A DNA stretch of 64,000 nucleotides from Occultella gossypii (GTDB lineage Bacteria > Actinomycetota > Actinomycetes > Actinomycetales > Beutenbergiaceae): positions 186,001 to 250,000 of the forward strand of contig NZ_JAGSHT010000003.1 in NCBI RefSeq assembly GCF_019947135.1, in the 5' to 3' direction. A model generated the notes under the pieces. The model had not been told where the DNA came from and made no database searches. It saw nothing but the letters and a program-made list of their open reading frames with translations. The first letter of the stretch is position 1; each line of letters starts with the position of its first letter. This document shows positions 25,159-34,330 of the stretch, one piece after another. Position numbers and translations under genes: made by a program.

Positions 25159-25794
25159 GTGACGATGCAGACCCCGCCCATCCTCGACACGGCCGCAGAC
25201 GTGGCCGGCCCGGACGCGCGGCAGGCCAGGCTCGCCGGCCCGGCGATGATGGCCGGCGCGGTCGTGTTCGCCGCCGCCGGGTACTTCGCCGGTGAGCCGT
25301 CCGGCACCGCCGCCTACACGGTCTCGAACGTGGCCGGCCTGATCGCCGTCGCGTGCGTCCTGGTCGGGTTCGGCGTGTTCCACCGCCGCTACCGGGCAGC
25401 CTTGGGCCGGCTCGGTGCCTGGGGCATCGGCCTGGTGCGCTTCGGCCTGCTGGCCACGGTCCTCGGGTACCTGGTGAACCTGGTCGGCCCGCTGCTGCCC
25501 GGCCAGGCCGCCGCGGCCGTGGCCCTGGTCGGCATCCCGGCCTGGTCGCTGGCGCACTTGATGTACGTGGGCGCGACCGTGCTCGGCCTCGCCTGCCTGC
25601 GGACCGGCGCGGTGCCGCGCCCGGTCGCGGTGCCGCTGGTCTGCGGCCTGCCGCTGCTGCTCGCCGGGGTCGGTCTCGGCCTGGCCGTGGGCGGCACGGC
25701 CGCAACCGTTATCACCTGGATCGCCACCGAGGGGCAGGCCGGGCTCGCGTGGTTCCTGGTCGGGCTGCACCTGCGCGGACGGGCCCGCACCTAG
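25159..25794 (+). CDS. Integral membrane protein divergent from TetR, unknown
   Basis: About 211 residues from the GTG at 25159, which has GGAGA 5 bases upstream; an ATG follows two codons later. About six hydrophobic segments make up most of the protein (for example AGAVVFAAAGYFAG, VAGLIAVACVLVGFGVF, VCGLPLLLAGVGLGLAVGG). It has no family I recognise. Sharing a promoter region with the TetR operator suggests it is controlled by the same repressor as the exporter. It overlaps the convergent hydrolase gene by 4 bases. Confidence 0.78.
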   Translation: MTMQTPPILDTAADVAGPDARQARLAGPAMMAGAVVFAAAGYFAGEPSGTAAYTVSNVAGLIAVACVLVGFGVFHRRYRAALGRLGAWGIGLVRFGLLATVLGYLVNLVGPLLPGQAAAAVALVGIPAWSLAHLMYVGATVLGLACLRTGAVPRPVAVPLVCGLPLLLAGVGLGLAVGGTAATVITWIATEGQAGLAWFLVGLHLRGRART

Positions 25795-26636
25795 GACCGG
25801 AGGCCACCTACCCATGCGGCGATGAGTCGGGTCGTGTCCGCGGTGAGGAGATGCCCGGCGTCCGGCACGGCCACGGCCGGGGGCAGAGCGGTGTCGGGCC
25901 TCGAGAGATGTTCCGGTGGGAGAAATGGGTCGTGCTGGCCGGTGGCGATCCGCATGGGTGCCCTGGCGGCTCGATCCAGCACGTCCCGGGGCAGCGCGCG
26001 CGGCGCGAGCGAGGTGTGGTTGGTCGCGCTGACCAAGGTCATCCAGGAGATGAGCAACTCATCGACGCGTGCACCGGGCGCACTCATGTGCTCCAGGACG
26101 GTCCGGCTGGTCCCTGCGTTGGGGCCGAGCATCCAGCGCAGGCTCGCCCAGGTCAGAGCCATCGGGAGCCGAAGCCGGACCACCCCCGCGGGTGAGATCA
26201 GGACCCGGCCGGCGATGTGTGGGGAGTCTGCTGCCAGGGCGATCCCGCCGCCGAGGGAGTGCCCCACCACGACCACCGGCGTGGCGAGATCGCCGAGCAG
26301 TTCGCTCAGCCACGCGCCCAGGAAGAACAGGGGTGCGCTGTCGATCCGGAACGGGCGGCTCAGCCCGGGTTGCCCCGGGATGTCGGGGACAATGACCTTG
26401 AAGGTCCGCGCGAGGGCCTCGATCTCGGCAAGCATCGAGGCCGCACAGAAGTTCGTCCCGGGCAGGAACACGACCGTCGGCCCGTCGGTGCCGGCGCCCG
26501 CACTCAACAGGTGCGTCCGGCCCGCCTTCGTCTCGCGTGTCTCACGCTGGTGCGGGTGGGTCCAGCTCTCGAGGCGCCGCTCGCACCAGGCCTGCACCCG
26601 CTGTTCGGCCTCGGTCGACTTGTAGATGTACTTCAC
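25791..26636 (-). CDS. Alpha/beta hydrolase
   Basis: 281 residues. The nucleophile elbow VVVVGHSLGGGIAL gives the catalytic Ser near residue 126; the oxyanion strand is VVFLPGTNF near 55; Asp is probably in ATGQHDPFLPPEHL near 235; His is in VPDAGHLLTADT near 262. The start is ATG within the stop codon of nhaA (ATGA), so translation is coupled to the antiporter. The substrate is not predictable. The link with nhaA is unusual. Confidence 0.88.
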   Translation of the reverse strand: MKYIYKSTEAEQRVQAWCERRLESWTHPHQRETRETKAGRTHLLSAGAGTDGPTVVFLPGTNFCAASMLAEIEALARTFKVIVPDIPGQPGLSRPFRIDSAPLFFLGAWLSELLGDLATPVVVVGHSLGGGIALAADSPHIAGRVLISPAGVVRLRLPMALTWASLRWMLGPNAGTSRTVLEHMSAPGARVDELLISWMTLVSATNHTSLAPRALPRDVLDRAARAPMRIATGQHDPFLPPEHLSRPDTALPPAVAVPDAGHLLTADTTRLIAAWVGGLRS

Positions 26637-27898
26637 GGCCGTTCGCCCTTCTCGTCCGCGCCGATGAAGGTGTTGATGTCGTCGGCGATGCCGTCGCGGT
26701 TCATGTCGTTGCTTCTCGCCCGACGTACGTCCCAGCGCAGTGAGACCGCAGCAAGTGCCGCCGCGACGAGGGATGCCAGCAGGATCGCGACCTTGGCCGC
26801 AGCGAGATCCTCTCCGCCGGGGAACGACAGCTCGGCCACGAGCAGTGCGACGGTGAACCCGATTCCCGTCAGTAACCCGACGCCCACCAGGTCCCGCACG
26901 CCGATCCCTTGGGGGAGTCGGAACCGGGTGAACCGGGTGATGAGCGCCGTGACGCCCAGGACTCCGATGACCTTGCCGGCCACGAGACCGACGAGGATGC
27001 CGATCACGATCGGTGAACTCAGGATGCCCCCGACGTCCGCACCGACCACCGTGACTCCGGCGGAGAAGAACGCGAACACCGGCAACGCGAGACCGGCGGA
27101 GATCGGACGGACCCGATGCTCGTAGGCGACCGTCCGAGGGAGTTTCTCGCCGTGGATCGCTGTGGCCGGGACGCAGAAGCCCAAGAGCACACCGGCAACC
27201 GTCGCGTGCACGCCCGACTCATGCATGAACCACCAGGCCACCAGGGCGACCGGAAGCAGGAACCACCATCGCGCGAATCGCGAGGTCACCAACAGGCGGA
27301 ACACGACCAGACATGCCGCGACGGCCACGAGCGGGGCGAGACGCACGGTATCGGTGTAGAACACGGCGATCACGACGATCGCCAGCAGGTCATCCACCAC
27401 GGCCAACGTCAGCAGGAACGTCCGCAATGCCAGCGGAAGCCCTCGCCCGAAGACCGCCAGCACGGCGAGCGCGAACGCGATGTCCGTAGCCGTCGGGATC
27501 GCCCACCCTGTCAGCGCAGCAGGCTCTCCCATGAGCGACACCACGAGTACGTAGAGCACCGCCGGTACGGCCATCCCACCGATCGCCGCGAGCATCGGGA
27601 CCGCGGCCTCCCGCGGATTCGACAGTCCCCCCGCGCGGAACTCGTGCTTGAGCTCGACCCCGACGACGAAGAAGAACACGGCGAGCAGGCCGTCCGCGGC
27701 CCAGGTCCCCAACGAGAGGTCCAGGTGCAGCGCGCTGGGGCCGACCCGCATCGCGACAAGGTCCGCGTACCCCTCACGCCATGGTGAGTTCGCCCAGGCC
27801 AGCGCAACCATCGCCGCGGCCAGCAAGATGGCTCCGCTGGCTGCTTCCCCCGTGATCCAGGTGCGCAACCGCACCCTGGCATGCATAAGTCGACCCAC
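26633..27898 (-). CDS. nhaA: Na+/H+ antiporter NhaA
   Basis: 421 residues from the GTG at 27898, which has AAGGG 7 bases upstream; a longer frame to 27976 exists. The antiport motifs are intact: IPTATDIAFALAVLAVFG and TLAVVDDLLAIVVIAVFY, the latter carrying the paired Asp residues that bind Na+ and H+. Eleven to twelve helices are evident. The C-terminus adds DMNRDGIADDINTFIG, a DxNxDGxxDD loop like an EF-hand or dockerin calcium site, absent from E. coli NhaA. It exports Na+ at the cytoplasmic membrane. Confidence 0.95.
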   Translation of the reverse strand: MGRLMHARVRLRTWITGEAASGAILLAAAMVALAWANSPWREGYADLVAMRVGPSALHLDLSLGTWAADGLLAVFFFVVGVELKHEFRAGGLSNPREAAVPMLAAIGGMAVPAVLYVLVVSLMGEPAALTGWAIPTATDIAFALAVLAVFGRGLPLALRTFLLTLAVVDDLLAIVVIAVFYTDTVRLAPLVAVAACLVVFRLLVTSRFARWWFLLPVALVAWWFMHESGVHATVAGVLLGFCVPATAIHGEKLPRTVAYEHRVRPISAGLALPVFAFFSAGVTVVGADVGGILSSPIVIGILVGLVAGKVIGVLGVTALITRFTRFRLPQGIGVRDLVGVGLLTGIGFTVALLVAELSFPGGEDLAAAKVAILLASLVAAALAAVSLRWDVRRARSNDMNRDGIADDINTFIGADEKGERP

Positions 27899-28106
27899 AA
27901 GTGTCCCTTCAACCCGATCAACGAACCGTGCACAAACACATTCGCCGACCAGGCTTCCCGGCACACCAACAACCACTGTAAACCCAGCGTGACCACACGC
28001 AGGAACAGTGCCGCTAAGGCAGCGCTAACCCTCGGGCGCTCCGCCACGCGGTCCGCCGGAACGGTGCGGCGGGCGGAGCTGGGATGGAACGGATGCCCCG
28101 AACGCG

Positions 28107-28901
28107 TCAGCGGCCGCGTGCCGCCAGGGCCGCGGCGCCGACGATGCCGGCGGTGTTGCGCAGCTTCGCGGGCACGATCGGCGCCCGCAGTTCCAGCAGC
28201 GGCAGGAACTTCTCGTGGTCCTTGGAGACCCCGCCGCCGACGATGAACAGGTCGGGGGAGAACAGGAACTCCACATGCGCGAAGTAGCGCTGCAGGCGCT
28301 CGGCCCACTTGGCGTAGCTGAGGCCCTCCTTCTCCTTCACGGAGGAGGCGGCGCGGGTCTCGGCGTCGTACCCGTCCAGCTCGAGGTGGCCGAGCTCGAG
28401 GTTCGGCACCAGCACGCCGTCGTGGATGAGGGCGCTGCCGATGCCGGTGCCGAGCGTCATCACGAGCACCGTGCCGTCCTGGCCGAGGCCGGCACCGTAG
28501 CGGGCCTCCGCGTAGCCGGCGGCGTCGGCGTCGTTGACCACGTGCGCGTCGTGCCCGGTGAACCGGCGGGCCACCTCGCCGACGTCGGTGCCGATCCAGC
28601 GCTTGTCCATGTTCGCCGACGTCATGGTCACGTCGTTGAGGATCACGCCCGGGAACGTCAGCCCCACCGGGGTCGAGTCCGGCAGGTCCCCGAAGTGCGC
28701 GACCACCTTGCCGAGCACCTCACCGACCGCCTCCGGGCTGGACTCCTCCGGGGTGTCCAGCCGGAACCGCTTGCCCAGGAGTTCGCCGGTACGCAGGTGC
28801 ACCGGCGCCGCCTTGATACCGGAGCCACCGATGTCGATGCCGAACCCGACGTCGCTCTCGTGCACGTCGGCGAGGGTCAGATCACTCACGTTCTTGGCCA
28901 T
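28107..28901 (-). CDS. ppgK: Polyphosphate glucokinase
   Basis: 264 residues from the ATG at 28901. A ROK-family kinase that phosphorylates glucose with polyphosphate or ATP. The phosphate loop is [28 protein letters not shown] corresponds to the polyphosphate-binding segment of PpgK; the catalytic Asp is in [12 protein letters not shown]; further motifs are [12 protein letters not shown] and [10 protein letters not shown]. PpgK is characteristic of actinobacteria. A divergent small gene follows 139 bases upstream. About 200 bp between this gene and nhaA hold no feature I can support. Confidence 0.96.
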   Translation of the reverse strand: MAKNVSDLTLADVHESDVGFGIDIGGSGIKAAPVHLRTGELLGKRFRLDTPEESSPEAVGEVLGKVVAHFGDLPDSTPVGLTFPGVILNDVTMTSANMDKRWIGTDVGEVARRFTGHDAHVVNDADAAGYAEARYGAGLGQDGTVLVMTLGTGIGSALIHDGVLVPNLELGHLELDGYDAETRAASSVKEKEGLSYAKWAERLQRYFAHVEFLFSPDLFIVGGGVSKDHEKFLPLLELRAPIVPAKLRNTAGIVGAAALAARGR

Positions 28902-29040
28902 GGCTGTCGGGATCTCCGCTTCGAGGTGTGTCGGCGCCTGGCCCCGCGAGCGGAGCGACGGCATCGGGAAGAGTCTAGAGGCCGGCACCGCGGCCAGGTG
29001 CGACGTGCCACAATCGAGGAGTCAGCGAAAGGAACCGACA

Positions 29041-29268
29041 ATGTCTGAGACCTCCCCGCAGCCGAAGTCGTTCTACTACAATCTCGAAACCGGAGCGGTC
29101 GAGGAAGGTCTCGTCAGCGACTGGACGTCCCGGATGGGTCCCTACGCCACCCGCGAGGAAGCCGCGAAAGCGCTGGAGACGGCGCGGAACCGGAACGCGA
29201 AGTGGGAGGACGAGGACCGGGCCTGGAACGAGAGCGACGATCCCGGCACCCGCAGCGACGAGGACTGA
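29041..29268 (+). CDS. Small SPOR-like protein
   Basis: 75 residues, ATG after AAAGGAACCGACA. The sequence SFYYNLETGAVEEGL, then WTSRMGPYATREEAAKALETA, is the pattern of short actinobacterial proteins usually annotated as SPOR-domain or methionine-aminopeptidase-linked proteins. The C-terminus is strongly acidic (EDEDRAWNESDDP and on to DED). Function unknown. It is divergent from ppgK. Confidence 0.75.
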   Translation: MSETSPQPKSFYYNLETGAVEEGLVSDWTSRMGPYATREEAAKALETARNRNAKWEDEDRAWNESDDPGTRSDED

Positions 29269-29378
29269 GTAAGCACCACAGCAGAACACCGACGAACGAG
29301 AAGGACCGGTCGGGCAGCCCGGTCCGCGAAGTCAGCCATGCGCGAGCGGGCCGGCAACACCACAGCGGAAGAGGCGAG

Positions 29379-30224
29379 ATGGCCAAGCGATCACCCCGAC
29401 GACGGGGGACCCTGGTCGGCGCCGCCCTGGTGACGGCCCTCGCCCTGGTGACCCCCGCCGTCGGCCCCGCGGCCGCAGGCGCGACCCAGACCTCCGCCGT
29501 CCCTCGCGACGATGAGGACGACGTCCCCGCCAAGGTCAAGGCGCACACCACCAGCCGGCCCCTGGTCGGTTGGACGATCGGCCTCGACCCCGGCCACAAC
29601 GGCGGCAACGCCACCAACGTGAGCGCCATCAACCAGCAGGTCGCGGACGGCCGTGGCGGCTGGAAGCAGTGCAACACCACCGGCACCACGGCGCTCAGCG
29701 GCTACCCGGAGCATGAGTTCACGCTGGACGTCTCGCTGCGCACGCGGGAAGCCCTCGAGGCCCTCGGCGCCACCGTGGTGATGACCCGCGAGGACAACGA
29801 AGGCGTCGGTCCGTGCGTGGACGTGCGCGGCACGTTCGCCGAGGACAGCGACGTGGACGTGATGCTCTCGATCCACGCGAACGGCTCCACGGACCCCGCC
29901 ATCGCAGGGTTCTTCGCGATCATCGCGGACCCGCCGCTGTCGGAGTCCCAGGGGCTGCCGAGCCTCGAGCTAGCCGAGACGATGATCGCCGCGCTCACCG
30001 ACGGTGGCTTCACGCCGAGCACGATCTACGAGGAGGCGCTGTCCCAGCGCGCCGACCTGGCCACCTTGAACTTCTCCCGCCGGCCCACCGTGATGCTGGA
30101 GCTGGGGGAGATGCGCAACCCGGCCGAGTCCGAGCTGATGAGCAGCGAGGCCGGCCGCCAGCAGTACGCGGACGCGCTCGTCGACGGCGTGCTTGACTGG
30201 TCCGGGCCGCGCAGCCCGCAGTAG
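29379..30224 (+). CDS. Exported N-acetylmuramoyl-L-alanine amidase (Amidase_3)
   Basis: 281 residues from the ATG at 29379 (GAGG upstream). The signal peptide is RRRGTLVGAALVTALALVTPAVGPAAAG. The zinc ligands are in IGLDPGHNGG (His), PEHEFTLDVSLR (Glu) and MLSIHANGS (His); the catalytic Glu is in LELGEMRNPAE. A Cys pair (KQCNTTG and GPCVDV) may form a disulfide, as in Rv3717-type amidases of actinobacteria, which this most resembles. It cleaves the amide between muramic acid and the peptide stem. No extra cell-wall-binding domain. Confidence 0.9.
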   Translation: MAKRSPRRRGTLVGAALVTALALVTPAVGPAAAGATQTSAVPRDDEDDVPAKVKAHTTSRPLVGWTIGLDPGHNGGNATNVSAINQQVADGRGGWKQCNTTGTTALSGYPEHEFTLDVSLRTREALEALGATVVMTREDNEGVGPCVDVRGTFAEDSDVDVMLSIHANGSTDPAIAGFFAIIADPPLSESQGLPSLELAETMIAALTDGGFTPSTIYEEALSQRADLATLNFSRRPTVMLELGEMRNPAESELMSSEAGRQQYADALVDGVLDWSGPRSPQ

Positions 30225-30332
30225 GTCGCGATCATGCAGACCGGCCGGCTTGCGGTGCAGGACCCGCTGCCCGGTGGGGCGCGCCCTGACAGCCCGACGG
30301 CGGGGGTGCTTCGTGCGCGAGCCGCCCGCAGG

Positions 30333-30348
30333 CGCTTCCGCGGAAGCG
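30333..30348. repeat. Dispersed palindrome, copy 3
   Basis: CGCTTCCGCGGAAGCG, 109 bp after the amidase stop. It lies in a 306-bp gap that otherwise holds only the hairpin at 30457-30482. Confidence 0.85.
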
Positions 30349-30448
30349 GCCGCCGCCGTTTGCGTTGACGACCTACCGGTGCGGGTCTAGCCTCGTGTGC
30401 AGCGCGAGCGGGATCGCGCCGAGACTCGCCGGAAGGCTCGAAGCCACC

Positions 30449-30489
30449 CCGATGCTGTAGGTGAACTGTTTCGGACACCTACCGATGCT
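30449..30489. repeat. Inverted repeat flanked by a direct repeat upstream of the APH-like gene
   Basis: GTAGGTG (30457-30463) and CACCTAC (30476-30482) form a 7-bp stem with a 12-nt loop. CCGATGCT occurs directly on both sides (30449-30456 and 30482-30489). It is about 42 bp upstream of the next gene's start; operator or leader structure are both possible. Confidence 0.45.
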
Positions 30490-30530
30490 CAGCCCGTGCG
30501 AGTCCGGGCGACGAGCGAGGTGTTTCCGAC

Positions 30531-31736
30531 ATGAAGATCCTTCCTGACTCCCCGAACCTCGACCACCTGCGCCGGCAGGCCAAGGACCTGCTGGCCGGTC
30601 TGCGCGATGGTGAGCCGACAGCGTCGCTCGCCGACGCCCAGGCCGCGCTCGCCTGGCAGTACGGGTTCCGCGCGTGGCCGGACCTCAAGGCGGAGGTCGA
30701 GGGCCGCCGCGGCGGCGGGGACGTCGCACCGTCCGCCCTGGCAGCGGCGATCGCCGAGCGCTATGCCCTCGGCACCGTGACCGGGCAGATGCGTTCGGTG
30801 CAACGCTCGGACGACCTCGGGCACCGCTGGGTACTCGACACCGACCGATGCCGCTGGTCGGTGAGCTCGGTCGAGAACTGGTGGCCGATCGTCGACGCGG
30901 CCCGCGACGTCGAGCTCCAGGAGGCCGCCGCGGCGGCCGGTGTGCAACTCCCACTCCCAGTGCGGAGCCGGACGGGCGCCGTCGTCGAGGAGATCGACGG
31001 CGCGCCGTGGCGGGTGACGCAGTGGCGGCACTCCGGTCCGCCGCTCGCCGCGCCGGTGGCGGCGCGGATCACGGCCAGCGTCGGCGCCATCCTGGCGACG
31101 ATCCACGGCCTCCGCTTCGAGGTCGACCGCATCAGTCCATGGCACGCGGCCCGGTTGTCGGACGAACCATGGGCGCAGGTCGCCGTCCGGATTCGTTCGG
31201 CCGGCGTGCCGTGGGCGGATGCCTTCGACGCCGCCGTCGGAGAACTGGAGAGCGGCTCGCGGACCTCGGATCGGCACCGGTCGACGCCTCGACGGCGGTC
31301 CTCACCCACAACTCGCCCGGCGAAGGTCCGCCGCGAGCACGACGGGAGCCTCGTCGTCGTCGGCTGGGAGCATGCCGGTGGCCAGCCGCCCGCGTGGGAG
31401 CTGGCCGACGTGCTCGCGACCTGGACGATCGACCCGAGCGGCGCGGTCAACCTCGCCGGCGCGCGGGCACTGGTCGAGGGCTACGCCTCCGTGGCCGACG
31501 GCGTCCCGCACCTCGACGAGGCCGCGTTCCGTGGATTCGCGATGAGCATGTGCAACTACGTGGGCGGCCAGGTGGACGCCGCCCTCGAGGCCCACCGGGC
31601 GGCGATGACGACGGCGGGGCGCAGCGAGGCGGCGGAGCGCGACTTCACGGCGCGTAGCGTCACGCACCTCCTGACGCATCTGACTCGCCGGTCGGCCTTC
31701 GTACGGTTGCTTGAGGCGACGGCGCTGGTTCGCTGA
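30531..31736 (+). CDS. APH-like phosphotransferase with an N-terminal ankyrin-leader motif, locally frameshifted
   Basis: 401 residues. The start KILPDSPNLDHLRRQAKDLL is the leader found before ankyrin-type domains in actinobacteria. The later part is a kinase of the aminoglycoside-phosphotransferase fold: WENWWPIVDAAR-like, TQWRHSGPP, LATIHGLRFEV, GSLVVVGWEHAGGQPPAWELADV. Between 31249 and about 31316 the frame reads an Arg/Ser-rich stretch, while another frame reads ERLADLGSAPVDASTAV then LTHNS, the expected catalytic-loop sequence. Two compensating indels are the simplest explanation, so the enzyme may be inactive, or the assembly is wrong here. Confidence 0.72.
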   Translation: MKILPDSPNLDHLRRQAKDLLAGLRDGEPTASLADAQAALAWQYGFRAWPDLKAEVEGRRGGGDVAPSALAAAIAERYALGTVTGQMRSVQRSDDLGHRWVLDTDRCRWSVSSVENWWPIVDAARDVELQEAAAAAGVQLPLPVRSRTGAVVEEIDGAPWRVTQWRHSGPPLAAPVAARITASVGAILATIHGLRFEVDRISPWHAARLSDEPWAQVAVRIRSAGVPWADAFDAAVGELESGSRTSDRHRSTPRRRSSPTTRPAKVRREHDGSLVVVGWEHAGGQPPAWELADVLATWTIDPSGAVNLAGARALVEGYASVADGVPHLDEAAFRGFAMSMCNYVGGQVDAALEAHRAAMTTAGRSEAAERDFTARSVTHLLTHLTRRSAFVRLLEATALVR

Positions 31737-31844
31737 ACCCCGACGGCCGCGGAGCCTCGGTGCCTCGGCTGGCGAGGCGGCGCGCACCGCCACGGCTGAA
31801 GCGTGCATCCGCCTGGATGCGCCCTCGCTGTTGGTGGTTGACTG

Positions 31845-33317
31845 GTGACCGTGGCGACCTCAGACGACGAAATGCACCGGCTTGCCGCCCAGGTCGCGGC
31901 CGACATGACCCCTGATCAGCGACAGGCGTTCCTGGATGCGGCGCTGGGGCGTTCGACCGGGCTCTTCGAGAACGCGCTCCACGCCCAGGCGCCGGTGCTC
32001 CCCGAGGCGCCGACCGGGGTCCGGGGCTTTCGCGTGCGGCTCGACCTGAGGGACGCCAAGCCACCGGTGTGGCGGCGCCTCGAACTGCCCGGCGACCTCA
32101 CCCTGGACCGGGTACACCTCGTGATCCAGGCGGCAATGGGTTGGACCGACAGCCACCTGCACCGATTCCGCACGGGCAGCGACTACGGCTCGCCGCACTT
32201 CATCACCCCGTTCGACGTCGAAGAGGGCGACGGCATGCTCGAAGGCAGCGTCAGACTCGACCAGGTGCTGTCCAATAAAGGAGACGGACTCTGGTACGAG
32301 TACGACTTCGGTGACAGTTGGGAACACGTGCTCGAGGTGGAGGCGGTCCTCGACGAGCCGCCCGCCCAGCCGCGCTGCACCGCTGGACGGATGGCCTGCC
32401 CACCGGAGGACTGCGGCGGGATCGGCGGCTACACCGAACTTGCCGAGTGGGTGCGGGCCGGGAGCGATCCGGCGTCCGTCCCGGACCCGTTCGAGGACGC
32501 CGCGCAGGCCCGCGGTTGGTTGCCCCTCGGCTGGGACCCCGACCGCTTCGACCTCGCCGAGGCCAACGACGCACTGACGGCGGCCCTCGCCCCGCCGGTG
32601 CCGGTCGCCCCGGAACTCGCCGCGCTGCGCGAGATCCTGGAACGCCGCGGCGACCTGTCGCTCACCCACATGCTGGCCGAGGCGGCCACGCACCGGATGA
32701 CCGAGGTGAGCGAGGAGGACGCGGTGCGCATCCTCGAGCCGTACGCCGTGCTCCTGGACGTGATCGGCGACGGGGTGCGGCTGACCGGCGCCGGCTATCT
32801 GCCGCCTGCCGTGGTGCAGCAACTCGCCGAGCGCACCGGCGTGACCGATTGGTGGATCGGCAAGGCGAACCGCGAAGACCTCACGTGGCCGATCGCTCTA
32901 CTGCGCGACAGTGCCCGGGCACTTGGCCTGGTGAGCGTGCGGAGTGGCCGGCTGGCGCCGTCCGCGATCGCGCGTCGGTCCCGAGACCAGCCATTGGCGT
33001 TGTGGCGGCACATCGTCTCCAAGCTGCCCCTGGGCAGGAGCGAGTTCGACCGCGATGCGGGCTGGCTGACGCTCGCCGTGGTCGGGGCCGGCGCCCCGGC
33101 CGAGAACTGGGAGGGCGAGATCCAGGACCTGCTGCTCGGCCTCGGCTGGCGTTCCGTGGCAGGCCCCTATGAAAACCTCGTCCGCGTTGTCACGCCCACC
33201 CTCGACGTCCTCGACCTGCTGGCCGGGAAGACGCGCCGCGGCCGGCTCAGCGGCACGGATGCCGCCGTTGCCGCGACTGCCCGGGCTGCGATCGGCCCCG
33301 AGTCCGTTCCGGAATGA
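31845..33317 (+). CDS. Plasmid pRiA4b ORF-3 family protein
   Basis: 490 residues from the GTG at 31845. Residues 60-235 carry the family domain: FRVRLDLRDAKPPVWRRLEL, then IQAAMGWTDSHLHRF, LWYEYDFGDSWEHVLEVE and the Cys-containing ACPPEDCGGIGGY. The C-terminal 250 residues (about 240-490) form a separate helical domain with no family I can name. pRiA4b ORF-3 proteins are widespread in mobile and accessory regions and of unknown function. A copy of the dispersed palindrome follows the stop. Confidence 0.85.
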   Translation: MTVATSDDEMHRLAAQVAADMTPDQRQAFLDAALGRSTGLFENALHAQAPVLPEAPTGVRGFRVRLDLRDAKPPVWRRLELPGDLTLDRVHLVIQAAMGWTDSHLHRFRTGSDYGSPHFITPFDVEEGDGMLEGSVRLDQVLSNKGDGLWYEYDFGDSWEHVLEVEAVLDEPPAQPRCTAGRMACPPEDCGGIGGYTELAEWVRAGSDPASVPDPFEDAAQARGWLPLGWDPDRFDLAEANDALTAALAPPVPVAPELAALREILERRGDLSLTHMLAEAATHRMTEVSEEDAVRILEPYAVLLDVIGDGVRLTGAGYLPPAVVQQLAERTGVTDWWIGKANREDLTWPIALLRDSARALGLVSVRSGRLAPSAIARRSRDQPLALWRHIVSKLPLGRSEFDRDAGWLTLAVVGAGAPAENWEGEIQDLLLGLGWRSVAGPYENLVRVVTPTLDVLDLLAGKTRRGRLSGTDAAVAATARAAIGPESVPE

Positions 33318-33323
33318 GCCGAC

Positions 33324-33343
33324 GGCGCTTCCGCGGAAGCGCC
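33324..33343. repeat. Dispersed palindrome, copy 4 (20-bp perfect arm)
   Basis: GGCGCTTCCGCGGAAGCGCC, a 20-bp perfect palindrome, 7 bp after one stop codon and 16 bp from the stop of the convergent gene. Confidence 0.85.
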
Positions 33344-33358
33344 CGGGCCGCCCAACGC

Positions 33359-34330
33359 TCAGGAGGAGTCGGCGTAACGCGTGGCAAGGGCTGCGGCACG
33401 GTCGCGTAGGGCCGCGCGCAACGACTCCGGGGCCAAGGCTTCCGCCTCCGTGCCGAGCTGCCACAGTGCCCACTCCGCGTGCCATGGGTCCTGGTAGGTG
33501 ACCTCGAGCCGGAGCCAGCCGTCCGGCTCGGGTTCCTCTGCGCGGACGGCCACTGCGGTGGCCAGCAGGTCTTCCCGGCGGGCCGGGCTCACGCGCACCA
33601 GCACGGTGAGGTGCCCGTCGGACAGGAACTGCGCGCAGCGCTCTCGCCAGATCCGGTCGAGGTCGACATTGCCGGGTCTCTGCGCCAGCTCGGGGAGCTC
33701 CTCGGCAGCCAGCATCCGGGACAGCCGGTAGGTGCGGTCCGCACCCGACCGCGTGGCCAGCAGGTAGGCCCGGTCGCGCACCGTCACCAGGCCGAGTGGG
33801 TCCACCGTGCGCCACGTCGGTGCCTTGCCCGTGGCCGCATAGTGGATCCGGAGTTTGTGCCCGGTGAGCACGGCCTTTCGGACCTCGCTCATCGTGGTAT
33901 GGGGCACGTCCTCGGTGACCCGCCGCCGGGAGAGCAGGTCCGTCTCCGGCTCGACGAGGAACCGCTGGGTCGCGTCGCTCACGGTGACCCGATGGCCCTC
34001 GGGCAGCGCGTCAACCACCTTGCGCATGGCCGAGGCAAGCGCCGAGCCGAGGCCGAAGGCCTGCTCGGCGTGACCCGTCCCAGCGGTCAGCAATGCCAGC
34101 GCCTCGTCGTGGTTGAGTCCGGTGAGCTCGGTCCGGAACCCGGGAAGCAGTGCGAACCCGCCGTGCCGGCCGCGCTCGGCGTAGACCGGGACACCCGCCG
34201 CGGACAGCGCCTCGATGTCTCGCAGCACGGTGCGTGTGGAGACCTCCAGTTCGCGGGCGAGGGCCTGGGCCGTCAACTGCCCGCGCTGGCGCAGCAGCAG
34301 CACCAGCGAGACCAACCGGTCGGCGCGCAC
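33359..34330 (-). CDS. HTH/WYL-domain transcriptional regulator
   Basis: 323 residues from the GTG at 34330. N-terminal DeoR-like helix-turn-helix: RADRLVSLVLLLRQRGQLTAQALARELEVSTRTVLRDIEAL (two segments). The WYL domain covers about 140-225 with RIHYAATGKAPTWRTVDP, then DRAYLLATRSGADRTYRLSRM; the C-terminal WCX domain ends the protein. WYL regulators bind ligands, often nucleotides or ssDNA. It is divergent from ridA; an inverted repeat GTAT-CCGA-ATAC at 34340-34351 in the shared promoter may be its operator. Confidence 0.93.
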   Translation of the reverse strand: MRADRLVSLVLLLRQRGQLTAQALARELEVSTRTVLRDIEALSAAGVPVYAERGRHGGFALLPGFRTELTGLNHDEALALLTAGTGHAEQAFGLGSALASAMRKVVDALPEGHRVTVSDATQRFLVEPETDLLSRRRVTEDVPHTTMSEVRKAVLTGHKLRIHYAATGKAPTWRTVDPLGLVTVRDRAYLLATRSGADRTYRLSRMLAAEELPELAQRPGNVDLDRIWRERCAQFLSDGHLTVLVRVSPARREDLLATAVAVRAEEPEPDGWLRLEVTYQDPWHAEWALWQLGTEAEALAPESLRAALRDRAAALATRYADSS

